From: Mucilaginibacter sabulilitoris | Lineage (GTDB): Bacteria > Bacteroidota > Bacteroidia > Sphingobacteriales > Sphingobacteriaceae | DNA length: 64,000 nt | Direction of reading: 5' to 3' | NCBI RefSeq assembly: GCF_034262375.1 | Contig: NZ_CP139558.1 | Coordinates: forward strand, 6,324,001 to 6,388,000 | In this document: piece by piece, positions 33,178-41,769 of the stretch | Numbering within the stretch: position 1 is the stretch's first letter | Layout: each line of letters opens with the position of its first letter | The notes under the pieces: generated by a model | The model's database searches: none | What the model saw: only the letters and a program-made list of their open reading frames with translations | What the model was told of the DNA's origin: nothing | Position numbers and translations under genes: made by a program

Positions 33178-33918
33178 ATGAAAACGCTATCAGAAAAAGT
33201 AATCTTAGTAACCGGCGCCTCAAAAGGTATAGGTGCAGCAGTAGCTCATAAATTAGCCAGCGAAGGCGCTAAAGTAATTGTGAACTATGCAGGTGGTACA
33301 GACGCCGCAGAACAAACAGTAAACGATATTAAACAAAATGGTGGTGATGCCATTGCCATACAAGCCGATGTAAGTAAATCAGACGAAGTAAAAGCCATGT
33401 TTGACGCGGCTATTGCCCACTATGGCCGAATTGATGTACTGGTAAATAATGCCGGTATCATGATCACCAAATTATTAAAGGATACTACCGACGAGGATTT
33501 TACCCGCCAGTTTGACATCAACGTTCGCGGCACTTTCAATACATTACGTGAGGCCGCTACCAAACTGGCCTATAATGGCTCGGTTATTAACTTCTCTACC
33601 TCTAACAACCGCATCATGCTGCCTACTTATTCTACTTATGCGGCAACAAAATCAGCAGTTGAGCAATTAACCCGTGTATTTGCCAAAGAAGTTGGTGCGA
33701 GGGGTATCAATGTAAACTCGGTATCTCCCGGCCCTACCAATACCGAATTGTTCACCAAAGGCAAACCTCAGGAAGTGATCGATCGCCTGGCATCATTATC
33801 AGCCTTTAACCGCATTGGCGAACCCGGAGATATTGCCAAGGTGGTAGCATTCCTGGCTAGCGACGATGCCAAATGGATCAACGCGCAAAACATAGGTATC
33901 AATGGCGCAATGGCTTAA
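33178..33918 (+). CDS. Short-chain dehydrogenase/reductase
   Basis: NAD(P)-dependent oxidoreductase of 246 aa from the ATG at 33178; the upstream TTG extension to 33121 is not conserved in character. It has TGASKGIG near 13-20, NNAG in the central sheet, the catalytic Ser in NFSTSNN and Tyr/Lys in YSTYAATKSAV, and the classical SPGPTNTE loop. The size and FabG-like layout do not identify a substrate. It is first of two SDR genes that are about 40% alike by eye. Confidence 0.9.
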   Translation: MKTLSEKVILVTGASKGIGAAVAHKLASEGAKVIVNYAGGTDAAEQTVNDIKQNGGDAIAIQADVSKSDEVKAMFDAAIAHYGRIDVLVNNAGIMITKLLKDTTDEDFTRQFDINVRGTFNTLREAATKLAYNGSVINFSTSNNRIMLPTYSTYAATKSAVEQLTRVFAKEVGARGINVNSVSPGPTNTELFTKGKPQEVIDRLASLSAFNRIGEPGDIAKVVAFLASDDAKWINAQNIGINGAMA

Positions 33919-34000
33919 TTGCCAGAGCCGGGAAAAAAGATTCAAGAAACAAGAAAAACAATCAATTCATTTTATCACAACATTTTAAATCTTAGAAACC

Positions 34001-34753
34001 ATGAACTCATTAAAAAATAAAGTAGCCTTAATTACAGGATCAGCAAGAGGCTTAGGCAAAGCAATAGCAGAACGTTATGCAGCGCTTGGTGCCGATATAG
34101 TTATCAATTATTCACGCGACAAGGCATCTGCCGATGAAGTAGTGAGCAATATTAAAGCCATGGGTGTACATGTAATTGCCATACAGGCAGATGTAAGCAA
34201 GGTAGCCGATATTGAAAAGCTGTTTACAGAAGCAAAAAAAGAGTTTGGCAAAATAGATATAGTGGTAGCCAACGCCGGTATTGAAATGGTAGAAACACCT
34301 GTTGTTGACTTTACCGAAGAACAGTTTGACCGCTTGTTCTCCATCAACACCAAAGGCACCTATTTCACTATGCAGCAAGCGGCCAAGCAGATAGAAGACA
34401 ATGGCCGTATCATTTACATCGCTTCTTCAACAACCTCATTCCCTGTAACTGGAATGGCTGTTTACGGCGGTAGCAAAACCACGCCACGTTATCTGGTTGA
34501 TATTCTTTCTAAAGAGATCGGATATCGCGGTGTAACCGTAAACTCTATCATACCTTTTGCTGTTGATCACTCAGGTATTTTTGCCGAAGAGGGCTCATAC
34601 CCACGTTTAAGAAAACAATTATTAGACAGCTGTCCGATGGGCAGGCTGGCCGAGGTGGAGGATGTAGCCAATGTGGCCGAGTTTTTCGCCAGCGACCTTT
34701 CATCATTTGTAAACGGGCAACACCTGCTGGTAAATGGCGGTGCAACAAATTAA
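34001..34753 (+). CDS. Short-chain dehydrogenase/reductase
   Basis: Second SDR of 250 aa, 82 bases after the first. It shows TGSARGLG (cofactor loop), NAGIE, IYIASSTTS with the catalytic Ser, and YGGSKTTPRYLV with Tyr and Lys. The usual PG motif after the active site is replaced by NSIIPFAVDHSGIF, so its substrate loop differs from that of its neighbour. It is followed by a perfect long palindrome. Confidence 0.9.
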   Translation: MNSLKNKVALITGSARGLGKAIAERYAALGADIVINYSRDKASADEVVSNIKAMGVHVIAIQADVSKVADIEKLFTEAKKEFGKIDIVVANAGIEMVETPVVDFTEEQFDRLFSINTKGTYFTMQQAAKQIEDNGRIIYIASSTTSFPVTGMAVYGGSKTTPRYLVDILSKEIGYRGVTVNSIIPFAVDHSGIFAEEGSYPRLRKQLLDSCPMGRLAEVEDVANVAEFFASDLSSFVNGQHLLVNGGATN

Positions 34754-34768
34754 TAAACAACTTTAATT

Positions 34769-34810
34769 AAACTGCTACCAGGCTAATGCTCATTAGCCTG
34801 GTAGCAGTTT
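34769..34810. terminator. Perfect 20-bp stem palindrome after the second SDR gene
   Basis: AAACTGCTACCAGGCTAATG (34769-34788) is followed after two bases by its exact complement (34791-34810). The stem is long and stable but only TTTG follows, so it is either an intrinsic terminator with a poor tail or a protein-binding palindrome ahead of the DoxX-like gene at 34826. Confidence 0.6.
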
Positions 34811-34825
34811 GTAATATCGAAAGCC

Positions 34826-35182
34826 ATGTTAGTTAAAATCATCAATTCCCTGCTCATTTTGTATGTAGTATTTATGGGCTTTAAACAAGGCTGGGCTATG
34901 GTTACCAGTGCTCCTCAAATGCTTGATATGTTTGGGAAATGGCACTTCAGCAATAAGGGTTTATTTTTATTTGCAGCTATTACCATGCTTAGCGCATTGC
35001 TTATTTTGTTTCCTCAAACCTTTGTTATTGGTAATATACTTATGGCCGCAACCATTTTAATTATCATTTGCCTTCAGCTATCAGAAAAAAATTTAAAAGG
35101 CGCGGCTATTGAAGTCCCATTTCTTTTAATGAACCTGTTAATTATATACCTGGGTTATTCCCTGCAAAACCCAACAAAATGA
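34826..35182 (+). CDS. Small four-segment membrane protein (DoxX-like)
   Basis: Protein of 118 aa made of about four hydrophobic segments: LVKIINSLLILYVVFMGF, GLFLFAAITMLSALLILF, VIGNILMAATILIIICLQL and VPFLLMNLLIIYLGY. Layout and length fit the DoxX-like/DUF4870-sized membrane proteins that sit beside oxidoreductases; the substrate is unknown. Its stop overlaps the next ATG as ATGA at 35179-35182, so the pair is coupled. Confidence 0.65.
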   Translation: MLVKIINSLLILYVVFMGFKQGWAMVTSAPQMLDMFGKWHFSNKGLFLFAAITMLSALLILFPQTFVIGNILMAATILIIICLQLSEKNLKGAAIEVPFLLMNLLIIYLGYSLQNPTK

Positions 35183-35607
35183 AAACATTAAATCATTACC
35201 TTGTTTATGCCTCACTTATAACATTGGCAACGCACAGCCAGGCGGTGAGCGCCCCTATACAAATCACAAAAACTACAAACATCATGAATACCGAAACATT
35301 GACAAACCCGGTGGTAAAAAAAGCCATTGATGCTTTACAGGCCGGTGATAAGAAAGCATGGTTTGCTTTATTTACCGAAAATGCTGAGCTTTTTGACGAT
35401 GACCATAAAATGGAATTTAAAAGCTTTTTTGAAAAAGCGCTGGGACACGAACGGTTTACCGGCATTGATAAAGTAGAGAACAATGGTTTATCGGTTTATG
35501 GTAGATTTCACAGCGATCAATGGGGAAATTTTAAAACCTATTTTAAATTTCAGCTTAATGCCGAAGGTAAAATCACTCGCCTGGATATTGGGCAAGCCAG
35601 TTATTGA
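35179..35607 (+). CDS. NTF2-like protein, possibly exported
   Basis: Protein of 142 aa with a weak signal-like N-terminus (LVYASLITLATHSQAVSA). An NTF2-like fold pattern follows (NPVVKKAIDALQAGDKKAWFALFTENAELFDDDHKMEF, then DQWGNFKTYFKFQLNAEGKITRLDIGQ). An internal ATG (NIMNTETLTN) would give a shorter cytosolic protein; the four-base overlap with the DoxX-like gene favours the first ATG. The function is unknown. Confidence 0.72.
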   Translation: MKTLNHYLVYASLITLATHSQAVSAPIQITKTTNIMNTETLTNPVVKKAIDALQAGDKKAWFALFTENAELFDDDHKMEFKSFFEKALGHERFTGIDKVENNGLSVYGRFHSDQWGNFKTYFKFQLNAEGKITRLDIGQASY

Positions 35608-35613
35608 TATGGT

Positions 35614-35660
35614 AAAAACCAAAAAGCCTTGTATAGTGTACAAGGGCTTTTTTGGTTTTT
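35614..35660. terminator. Bidirectional rho-independent terminator
   Basis: AAAAGCCTTGTA pairs with TACAAGGGCTTTT around a five-base loop, flanked by AAAAACC and GGTTTTT that extend the stem and supply T-runs on both strands. It separates the NTF2-like gene from the convergent YCII-type gene. Confidence 0.85.
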
Positions 35661-35675
35661 ACGTTGCCCGGTTGT

Positions 35676-36017
35676 TTATAATGGATTAATCTCCCTTACT
35701 TCAACATTACCGCCAAATGCTAAAATAGGGCATCCCTTTGCCAGCTCAGTAGCTTCCTCTAATGAGTTGGCTTTAACAAGGGTATATCCACCTATCAATT
35801 CTTTAATTTCGGAGTATGGTCCATCGGTAATCACATCGTTGGGCCTCACAACCTTACCCTCCGCTTTCAGACGGTTTCCCCGATCTCCCAGTTTGTTTTG
35901 AGCAGCTATGCTACCTACCCAATCCATCCATTTTTGAGTAGCGGCCTGTAACTCCTCAGGTGTAGGTACTGGCAATGCGGAATAATCGTTTCTGAATACA
36001 AATAAGAAGTCTTTCAT
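35676..36017 (-). CDS. YCII-related (DGPF) protein
   Basis: Small ferredoxin-fold protein of 113 aa starting MKDFLFVFRNDYS with the family's DGPYSEIKELIGGYTLVKANSLEEATELAKGCP signature. Such proteins are often encoded near ECF sigma factors and were called transcription-initiation proteins, but their biochemical role is uncertain. It is monocistronic here and faces a strong terminator. Confidence 0.85.
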   Translation of the reverse strand: MKDFLFVFRNDYSALPVPTPEELQAATQKWMDWVGSIAAQNKLGDRGNRLKAEGKVVRPNDVITDGPYSEIKELIGGYTLVKANSLEEATELAKGCPILAFGGNVEVREINPL

Positions 36018-36155
36018 TTTCTGTTAATTTAAGTGTTTAAAACCAAATGACGATCATTAAACATTAAACTGGACAATTGGCTTGAAATATTTTTACAGAC
36101 GGTTAAAACCCTGTATTAAACCCATAATTTTACCAATATATCATCAACCAAAAAT

Positions 36156-36635
36156 ATGAATCAAATAATTATTAGAGAAGCAGAATTACGTGATTTAGAC
36201 ACTCTGCACCAGTTTAAACAAGCTTTAGTTGATGCCGAGCGCCCGTTTGACGGTACTTTAAAAGCCGGGCCGCTTTACTATTATGATATAGCCGAATTAA
36301 TTAAGGTAGATAATGTTGGGATATTTGTTGCGGAAACCGGTGCCGAAATAATAGGCTGTGGTTATGCCCGCATTGATGACTCGAAACATTACTTAAAGCA
36401 TAAACAGCATGTACATCTTGGTTTTATGTATGTGGTGCCACATCACCGGGGTAAAGGCATAAATAAATTGATTATTGAAAAACTCAAACAATGGGCTCAC
36501 CAGCATGATATTGCTGAGATAAGGCTGGAAGTTTATGCTGCCAATACTGCGGCGCTTAAAGCTTATGAGAAGGTAGGCTTCGCAGGGCACATGCTCACCA
36601 TGCGCATGAGCCTTAATGATGAGGGTAAGGATTAA
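36156..36635 (+). CDS. GNAT-family N-acetyltransferase
   Basis: Acetyl-CoA-dependent acetyltransferase of 159 aa. The central strand and pantetheine-binding loop read HLGFMYVVPHHRGKGINKLIIEKL, with R/G-x-G-x-G/A in HHRGKG, followed by IRLEVYAANTAALKAYEKVGF, the conserved C-terminal element. The substrate is unknown. It lies three bases from the convergent HxlR gene end. Confidence 0.92.
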   Translation: MNQIIIREAELRDLDTLHQFKQALVDAERPFDGTLKAGPLYYYDIAELIKVDNVGIFVAETGAEIIGCGYARIDDSKHYLKHKQHVHLGFMYVVPHHRGKGINKLIIEKLKQWAHQHDIAEIRLEVYAANTAALKAYEKVGFAGHMLTMRMSLNDEGKD

Positions 36636-36638
36636 CCG

Positions 36639-37043
36639 TTATCCTTCCTTAATTTTCTCACGATGTTCTATTCCCCATTTTATCATGGCCATAATCATTG
36701 GGCCAAAGGTTTTGCAATAGTCGGTTGATTCATACTCTACCAAAACCGGCGGCCCCGGAGATACCGTACGGGTGATGAGCTTATTCATTTCCATTTCCTT
36801 TAGTTCTCTTGATAGCATACGGGTAGTTATCCCGGGTATGCTGCGTTCAATTTCCCTGAAACGTTTATTGCCATTGCATATAGCGTTAATGATAGGTAGC
36901 TTCCACTTACCGCCAATTACATAAATAGTGTCCTGCAAGGCCCGAACTTCGCGGGCCTGGTTCCGTTTGCCATCACTTCCGAAGAGAATGCTCATGTCTT
37001 CTGCCGTGGGAAATTCCGCACTTGATGATGTTGTCGCTGCCAT
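36639..37043 (-). CDS. HxlR-family winged-helix regulator
   Basis: Regulator of 134 aa with the HxlR winged helix (about 28-120): ALQDTIYVIGGKWKLPIINAICNGNKRFREIERSIPGITTRMLSRELKEME followed by the wing. The usual N-terminal Cys near the helix start is not seen, so redox or aldehyde sensing by a conserved Cys is not indicated. It is divergent from an SDR gene, the classic layout for HxlR control of a neighbouring oxidoreductase. Confidence 0.9.
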   Translation of the reverse strand: MAATTSSSAEFPTAEDMSILFGSDGKRNQAREVRALQDTIYVIGGKWKLPIINAICNGNKRFREIERSIPGITTRMLSRELKEMEMNKLITRTVSPGPPVLVEYESTDYCKTFGPMIMAMIKWGIEHREKIKEG

Positions 37044-37129
37044 ATTGTTACTGGTATACTCTGTGATACTGGTTACAAAATTATATCATTCACAGGATAT
37101 ATTTGCATCGACAAATAAAAAATAAGAAC
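37044..37129. promoter_or_regulatory. HxlR/SDR divergent promoter with repeat TACTGGT
   Basis: TACTGGT occurs at 37049-37055 and 37067-37073, 18 bases apart, immediately before the HxlR start codon. A good -7 box TATATTTG at 37098-37105 serves the SDR gene. The repeats sit about where a repressor could cover the -33 region of the SDR promoter and the HxlR leader. Confidence 0.5.
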
Positions 37130-37873
37130 ATGAATAATTTTAAGAATAAAATAGCAGTAATTACCGGTGGCAATAGTGGCATTGGTTATGCAACCGCCCG
37201 GCATTTAAAAGAAAATGGCGCCACCGTAATCATCACCGGTCGCAGAAAAGAAGCCATAGAAAAGGCAGTCGCCGATTTGGGTGTAACCGGCTTTGTCGCC
37301 GATCAGTCAGACCTAAAGGCAACAGAAAAACTGGCGGCATGGGTAAAGGAAAATTATGGCGAGGTAGATATCCTTTTTGTAAACGCAGGGATTACTACAC
37401 AGTCAACCATCGAAACAGCGTCAGAACAGCATTTTGATGATATTATGAATATTAATTTCAAAGGCGCTTATTTTACGCTAAGCAAATTTATCCCAATTTT
37501 AAGGGATGCCGCATCGGTTGTTTTTCTTTCATCCATTGTCGCAACCATAAACCATCCTGGTTCTTCGGTATATTCGGCCAGTAAAGCGGCGTTAAATTCG
37601 GTTATGAAAACGGCAGCACTTGAGTTGGCACCACGCAAGATAAGGGTAAACGCAATAAGCCCCGGCCCTACCGAAACAGAAATAATGAGCAAGGCCGGTA
37701 TTGATGAAGCTACCTGGAATACCATAAAAGGAAATCTTATTAATAAAATTCCCCTAAACCGCATGGGCACCCCCGCCGACGTAGCCAGTATGGTAGCTTA
37801 CCTTAGCGATGATGCGGCACAATTTATTACCGGATCAGAAATTATCATGGATGGTGGTATGGTCATAGTCTAA
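37130..37873 (+). CDS. Short-chain dehydrogenase/reductase
   Basis: SDR oxidoreductase of 247 aa from the ATG at 37130. It has TGGNSGIG (cofactor loop), NAGIT, FLSSIVAT with the catalytic Ser and YSASKAAL with Tyr and Lys, then ISPGPTETEIMSKAG. An earlier ATG at 37103 overlaps the promoter and is rejected as the start. Likely repressed by the divergent HxlR-family protein. Confidence 0.9.
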   Translation: MNNFKNKIAVITGGNSGIGYATARHLKENGATVIITGRRKEAIEKAVADLGVTGFVADQSDLKATEKLAAWVKENYGEVDILFVNAGITTQSTIETASEQHFDDIMNINFKGAYFTLSKFIPILRDAASVVFLSSIVATINHPGSSVYSASKAALNSVMKTAALELAPRKIRVNAISPGPTETEIMSKAGIDEATWNTIKGNLINKIPLNRMGTPADVASMVAYLSDDAAQFITGSEIIMDGGMVIV

Positions 37874-37891
37874 GTAACATTTTACGATATT

Positions 37892-37927
37892 AAAAAGCGG
37901 GGTGGTCATACGATCGTCCCGCTTTTT
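37892..37927 (+). terminator. Rho-independent terminator after the SDR gene
   Basis: AAAAAGCGGG (37892-37901) pairs with CCCGCTTTTT at 37918-37927, with further T residues after it. It lies about 20 bases beyond the SDR stop at 37873. Confidence 0.8.
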
Positions 37928-38034
37928 ATTTACTGGTATATTTCCACGATTTACTTGCTCCCGAAAAATAAGTTTAAATTGTGTGTAACGATTTTCAAAA
38001 GCAGATACTTATTGTGTATAAAGAGAAGTAAAAA

Positions 38035-38541
38035 GTGAATAATAAAGAAACCCGTTTTCTGGAATTAATTGAACAAAACAAAGGTATTCTCTTTAAAATA
38101 TGCCGCGTTTACCAGGATGACCCTGCCGACCGGGATGACCTGATGCAGGAAATGATACTCCAGTTATGGCGGGTTTTTGATTCGTTCAGGGGCGAAAGTA
38201 AGATAACTTCCTGGATGTACAAGGTAGCGCTAAATACGGCCATCACTTTTTTTAAAAAACAAAAACGGCGGCCCGATAATGAGCCGTTACCCGAAAACTT
38301 TGAGCAATTACAGGACCACAGCGCTGAAAACAATACAGAGCAGCAATTGGCCCTGTTTTACAAAGCATTAAAACAACTCAATAAAGTTGAAAAGGCGCTT
38401 ATATTTCTATACATGGAAAATCAATCGTCTGAAGAAATTGCTGCAAGCCTGGGGATAACTGCCATAAATGTACGGGTAAGGTTAAACCGCGTAAAAAATA
38501 AATTGAAAGAACTAATTAAAAATACAGATCATGAATATTGA
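38035..38541 (+). CDS. ECF-type RNA polymerase sigma factor
   Basis: Sigma-70-family factor of 168 aa using a GTG start at 38035. Region 2 contains VYQDDPADRDDLMQEMILQLWRVFDSFRG and SWMYKVALNTAITFFKK. Region 4 contains LNKVEKALIFLYMENQSSEEIAASLGITAINVRVRLNRVKNKLKE. It has no extra domains. The downstream membrane gene overlaps its 3' end by 11 bases, the usual arrangement for a sigma and its anti-sigma partner. Confidence 0.92.
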   Translation: MNNKETRFLELIEQNKGILFKICRVYQDDPADRDDLMQEMILQLWRVFDSFRGESKITSWMYKVALNTAITFFKKQKRRPDNEPLPENFEQLQDHSAENNTEQQLALFYKALKQLNKVEKALIFLYMENQSSEEIAASLGITAINVRVRLNRVKNKLKELIKNTDHEY

Positions 38542-39163
38542 TGAATTAAAGGATGCCTGGAATAACGACGATCAGCATAAAAATGATCAGCATCTGCCAG
38601 CGACTAATATAACTTCGGGAAAAACATCATCGGCTACCGGAAAGCTCCGCCGAAACATGAGAAATGAGTTTATAGCAACACTAATTTCTTACGCTGTAAT
38701 ATTAGGAGCCTTGTTTGGATGGCATCACCCGGGTTATTTGTTCAACATGACTTATATATTACTCCTGATACTTATCGTGTTAAACGTTTATTATTTTTTC
38801 AAATTTTATCTTTTCTATAAGTCTATGAATGGCTATGATCTAAACCTCAAAAACAGCGTTCGTAAAGTAGCCTATGAACTGGAGTTGAATATAGAAATAT
38901 ACAAAGCCTATAACTTTTGTATTGCACCGATAGCCGTACTTGTAGCCATAGGGTTACTGTGCGGCAATCAAACTGCGGCATCTATTCAGCAACATTTGGC
39001 CGGCGGTATTATTTCAACAAAGCTATTGCTGATCATGTTTGCCAACATCCTTATTTCATTTATAGTAGTGTATGCTTGTATTAGCTGGCATGTGCGGTCA
39101 CAATACGGCAAATATTTAGCCGAGCTTAAAATGATCATGAACGATCTGGAGAATGATGACTAA
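38531..39163 (+). CDS. Membrane protein, probable anti-sigma partner
   Basis: Protein of 210 aa with an N-terminal hydrophilic segment of about 55 residues (MNIDELKDAWNNDDQH start, common in Bacteroidota anti-sigma-like proteins). Four hydrophobic segments follow, near 56-72, 76-96, 130-150 and 168-190. The overlap with the sigma gene suggests it restrains or senses for that factor. No zinc-binding HxxxCxxC anti-sigma motif is present, so the assignment rests on context. Confidence 0.6.
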   Translation: MNIDELKDAWNNDDQHKNDQHLPATNITSGKTSSATGKLRRNMRNEFIATLISYAVILGALFGWHHPGYLFNMTYILLLILIVLNVYYFFKFYLFYKSMNGYDLNLKNSVRKVAYELELNIEIYKAYNFCIAPIAVLVAIGLLCGNQTAASIQQHLAGGIISTKLLLIMFANILISFIVVYACISWHVRSQYGKYLAELKMIMNDLENDD

Positions 39164-39214
39164 AGCTTTAATTTTATATGATAATAAAGTAATAAACATC
39201 TATACTTACACCTT

Positions 39215-39637
39215 ATGCAAATACATCAGCAAACACTTCAACTTAAGGAAAGAAAACGTGGTTTTCATCTCATTACCTCCGAAGTGGTACAGGCTCTGCC
39301 CCAGATAGCACATATCAAAACCGGGATAATGCAGGTTTTTATACAGCATACTTCGGCATCGCTAACTATTAATGAAAATGCCGATCCTACCGTTAGACGC
39401 GACTTTGAGATGTATTTTAGCAAGGTTGTACCCGAAAACGACCCCGACTATTTGCATGATGATGAAGGGCCCGATGATATGCCTGCCCATTTAAAAGCAG
39501 CTATGCTGGGCAGCTCGGTAATGATCCCCATTCGTAGTGGCCGGTTGGCACTTGGTACATGGCAGGGCATTTATTTATGTGAACACCGCAATTACGGCGG
39601 TTCCAGAAATTTGATAATCACGGCCTGGGGCGATTGA
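39215..39637 (+). CDS. YjbQ / UPF0047 family protein
   Basis: Protein of 140 aa with the family's conserved elements: VFIQHTSASLTINENADP, HDDEGPDDMPAHLKAAMLGSSVMIPI and LALGTWQGIYLCEHRNYGG. Members form trimers with a possible metal site of conserved His and Glu/Asp. A thiamine-phosphate synthase side activity has been reported for some, but the physiological role is unclear. It is probably monocistronic. Confidence 0.92.
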   Translation: MQIHQQTLQLKERKRGFHLITSEVVQALPQIAHIKTGIMQVFIQHTSASLTINENADPTVRRDFEMYFSKVVPENDPDYLHDDEGPDDMPAHLKAAMLGSSVMIPIRSGRLALGTWQGIYLCEHRNYGGSRNLIITAWGD

Positions 39638-39780
39638 TCTGAACCTGAAATTAATCTGCGCCCCTAACTCGTATTTTTATTTACTATTGCCTCAACTCTG
39701 CAGGTTTTATTTCGTATAACGATATAAGATTATACCTCTGATTTTTTCAACAAACAATCAGTTAATATAAATATCGGTTA

Positions 39781-41649
39781 ATGAAAAAACGCTTTGTCTT
39801 TTTTATAATATTGCTATTCGCCGCTTCCGTGGGTTACAGTCAGTTAAAGGTTGTCAATAAAATTAAAAAAGATCTTCCCCGTATTACCGATAGCATTAAA
39901 TATGTTGATGCCCTGAACCGTTTAGGGATGCTAATGTATGAAAACAATATCGACAGTGCTTTTTATTACGCTGTCAGGGCCAGAGCTATTGCCGAAAGAT
40001 TAAACTACCGCCAAGGCAATGCCGACGCGTTAAATGTGCTTGGAATAGTTTATGACCTGAAGGGCAACCTGCAGCTATCGCTCAGGTATTATAATGACGC
40101 TTACAACCATTATCTGCAAATTCATGATTCATCAAATGTGGTTCAGGCGCTTATGAATATAGGGCTTGTTTTTAACGAAAATAAGGAAGACGACAAGGCC
40201 ATTGAATTTTTAAACAAAGCCGAGCATTTGGGCAGAAAGCTTAAAAGAGATTCGATCCTGTCACTGGTACTCTGTAATTACTTGTTGATGTATCCAGGTG
40301 AAATACCAAAAGATTCTGTAAGCATTTACCTTGATGAGGCCAGGCAGATAGCCACAAAGTATAAAGACAAACGGGTTTTATTGGTTACCGAACAGATACA
40401 GGGACAGTTTTACCTAAAAAATAATGAGCGCGAAAAAGGCATTGCCCTGTTGCAAAAAACCGCCATGGAAGGTATAGCGATGGACCTTAATTACCTTAGC
40501 CTTGATATTATTCAAAGCCTGGGCGATTTGTATATCGGCAATGATACTGCTAAAGCTGTAGGGTATTATAAACAAGGCCTTTATATTGCCGAGTCAAGGG
40601 GATATCATATTTATCAAAAAATATTTGGCAAAAAACTGTATGAAATTAATATAAGCCTGAGCAACCTTCCGGAGGTACAACGTTACAGCGAAAAATTATT
40701 AAAACTTTATGACGATGAAGAAGTGTTTACCAACACATCGGGGATTGATTATATTGATTACGCTTTAAAAGATCAGCAACTGGAAGCTATTACCATCAGG
40801 AGCCAGAACCGGCAAATGCTGGTTATTATATTAGGGGTACTTTTGGTGTTAAGTGCTATTACTGTATTGTTTATTTATCGCTTGTACCGCCTTAAACAAA
40901 AACATGCGGTAACACTTGAGGCACTTAACAGATCGGTATTGCTCCGTAATGAAAAGCTGGAAATTGACCATGAATTTAATAACCGCCTGGTATCTATCCT
41001 GGCGCACGATTTCAGACAGCCAATAGGTACCTTAAAAACGCTTGCAACTGTTTTAAAAGACGCCGACTCGTTCACCCGCGAAGAACTCATGGAACTGGTT
41101 GACACCATGGAACACTCTTCCAATATTTCGTTAGAGATATTTGAAAACATATTACACTGGATAAAACAACAACTCTCAGGTTTTATTTACCAGCCTGCGC
41201 CCCTATTACTTAAGGACCTTATAGATGAAGCCCTGCAGCCCTTTAACCTCATGGCCGAAGAATGTAATTTAAAATTCGTCAATAATGTAGATGCCAACGC
41301 TATTATTTATGCCGATAAGGAACTGGTGCAGTTTATCCATCGCAACTTTATACATAATGCCATTAAATTTTCGCCTCGGCACTCAAATATCTCTATTTCA
41401 GCCATTGTGCATCCTGGCGAAATTATCGTTTGCGTACTGGATGAAGGGCAGGGCATATCACCCGAAAAAATGGGGTCGATATTTAATTTTAAGGCTAAAA
41501 TGAGTTACAGTAATGAAAAAGAGAAGGGCGCCGGCGTTGCACTGATGATATGTAAAGATTTTATAGAAAAAATGAGTGGCCGTATTTGGGTTGAAAATGC
41601 CAGCGAAAGAGGGGCAGCTTTTTGTTACGCGCTACCCGATCTGAAATAA
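39781..41649 (+). CDS. TPR-containing sensor histidine kinase
   Basis: Membrane kinase of 622 aa. A signal peptide (about 1-20) precedes a periplasmic array of TPR-like repeats (for example LNYRQGNADALNVLGIVYDLKGNLQLSLRYYNDAY). A single transmembrane segment follows near 345-362 (LVIILGVLLVLSAITVLFIY). The cytosolic kinase core has the H-box HDFRQPIGTLK with His409, an N-box FIHRNFIHNAIKFSPRH, G1 LDEGQGIS and a G2-like EKGAGVALMICKDF. The H-box reads HDFRQPI rather than HDLRSPL. No response regulator is adjacent; many kinases of this type signal to LuxR-type regulators. Confidence 0.9.
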   Translation: MKKRFVFFIILLFAASVGYSQLKVVNKIKKDLPRITDSIKYVDALNRLGMLMYENNIDSAFYYAVRARAIAERLNYRQGNADALNVLGIVYDLKGNLQLSLRYYNDAYNHYLQIHDSSNVVQALMNIGLVFNENKEDDKAIEFLNKAEHLGRKLKRDSILSLVLCNYLLMYPGEIPKDSVSIYLDEARQIATKYKDKRVLLVTEQIQGQFYLKNNEREKGIALLQKTAMEGIAMDLNYLSLDIIQSLGDLYIGNDTAKAVGYYKQGLYIAESRGYHIYQKIFGKKLYEINISLSNLPEVQRYSEKLLKLYDDEEVFTNTSGIDYIDYALKDQQLEAITIRSQNRQMLVIILGVLLVLSAITVLFIYRLYRLKQKHAVTLEALNRSVLLRNEKLEIDHEFNNRLVSILAHDFRQPIGTLKTLATVLKDADSFTREELMELVDTMEHSSNISLEIFENILHWIKQQLSGFIYQPAPLLLKDLIDEALQPFNLMAEECNLKFVNNVDANAIIYADKELVQFIHRNFIHNAIKFSPRHSNISISAIVHPGEIIVCVLDEGQGISPEKMGSIFNFKAKMSYSNEKEKGAGVALMICKDFIEKMSGRIWVENASERGAAFCYALPDLK

Positions 41650-41769
41650 ACCGACTGAGTAAAATTTACATTACGTACTGATAAGCACATCTTTACAGCG
41701 AATATTTTTTTGTAATTTTCAATCAAATATTTCCTCTCCACATTATTATGTACCAATTATCTAAACAAA

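Noticed and set aside
33178..37873. Three SDR genes as one biosynthetic cluster
   Set aside because: They are split by terminators, different regulators and unrelated genes, so they look like separate units.
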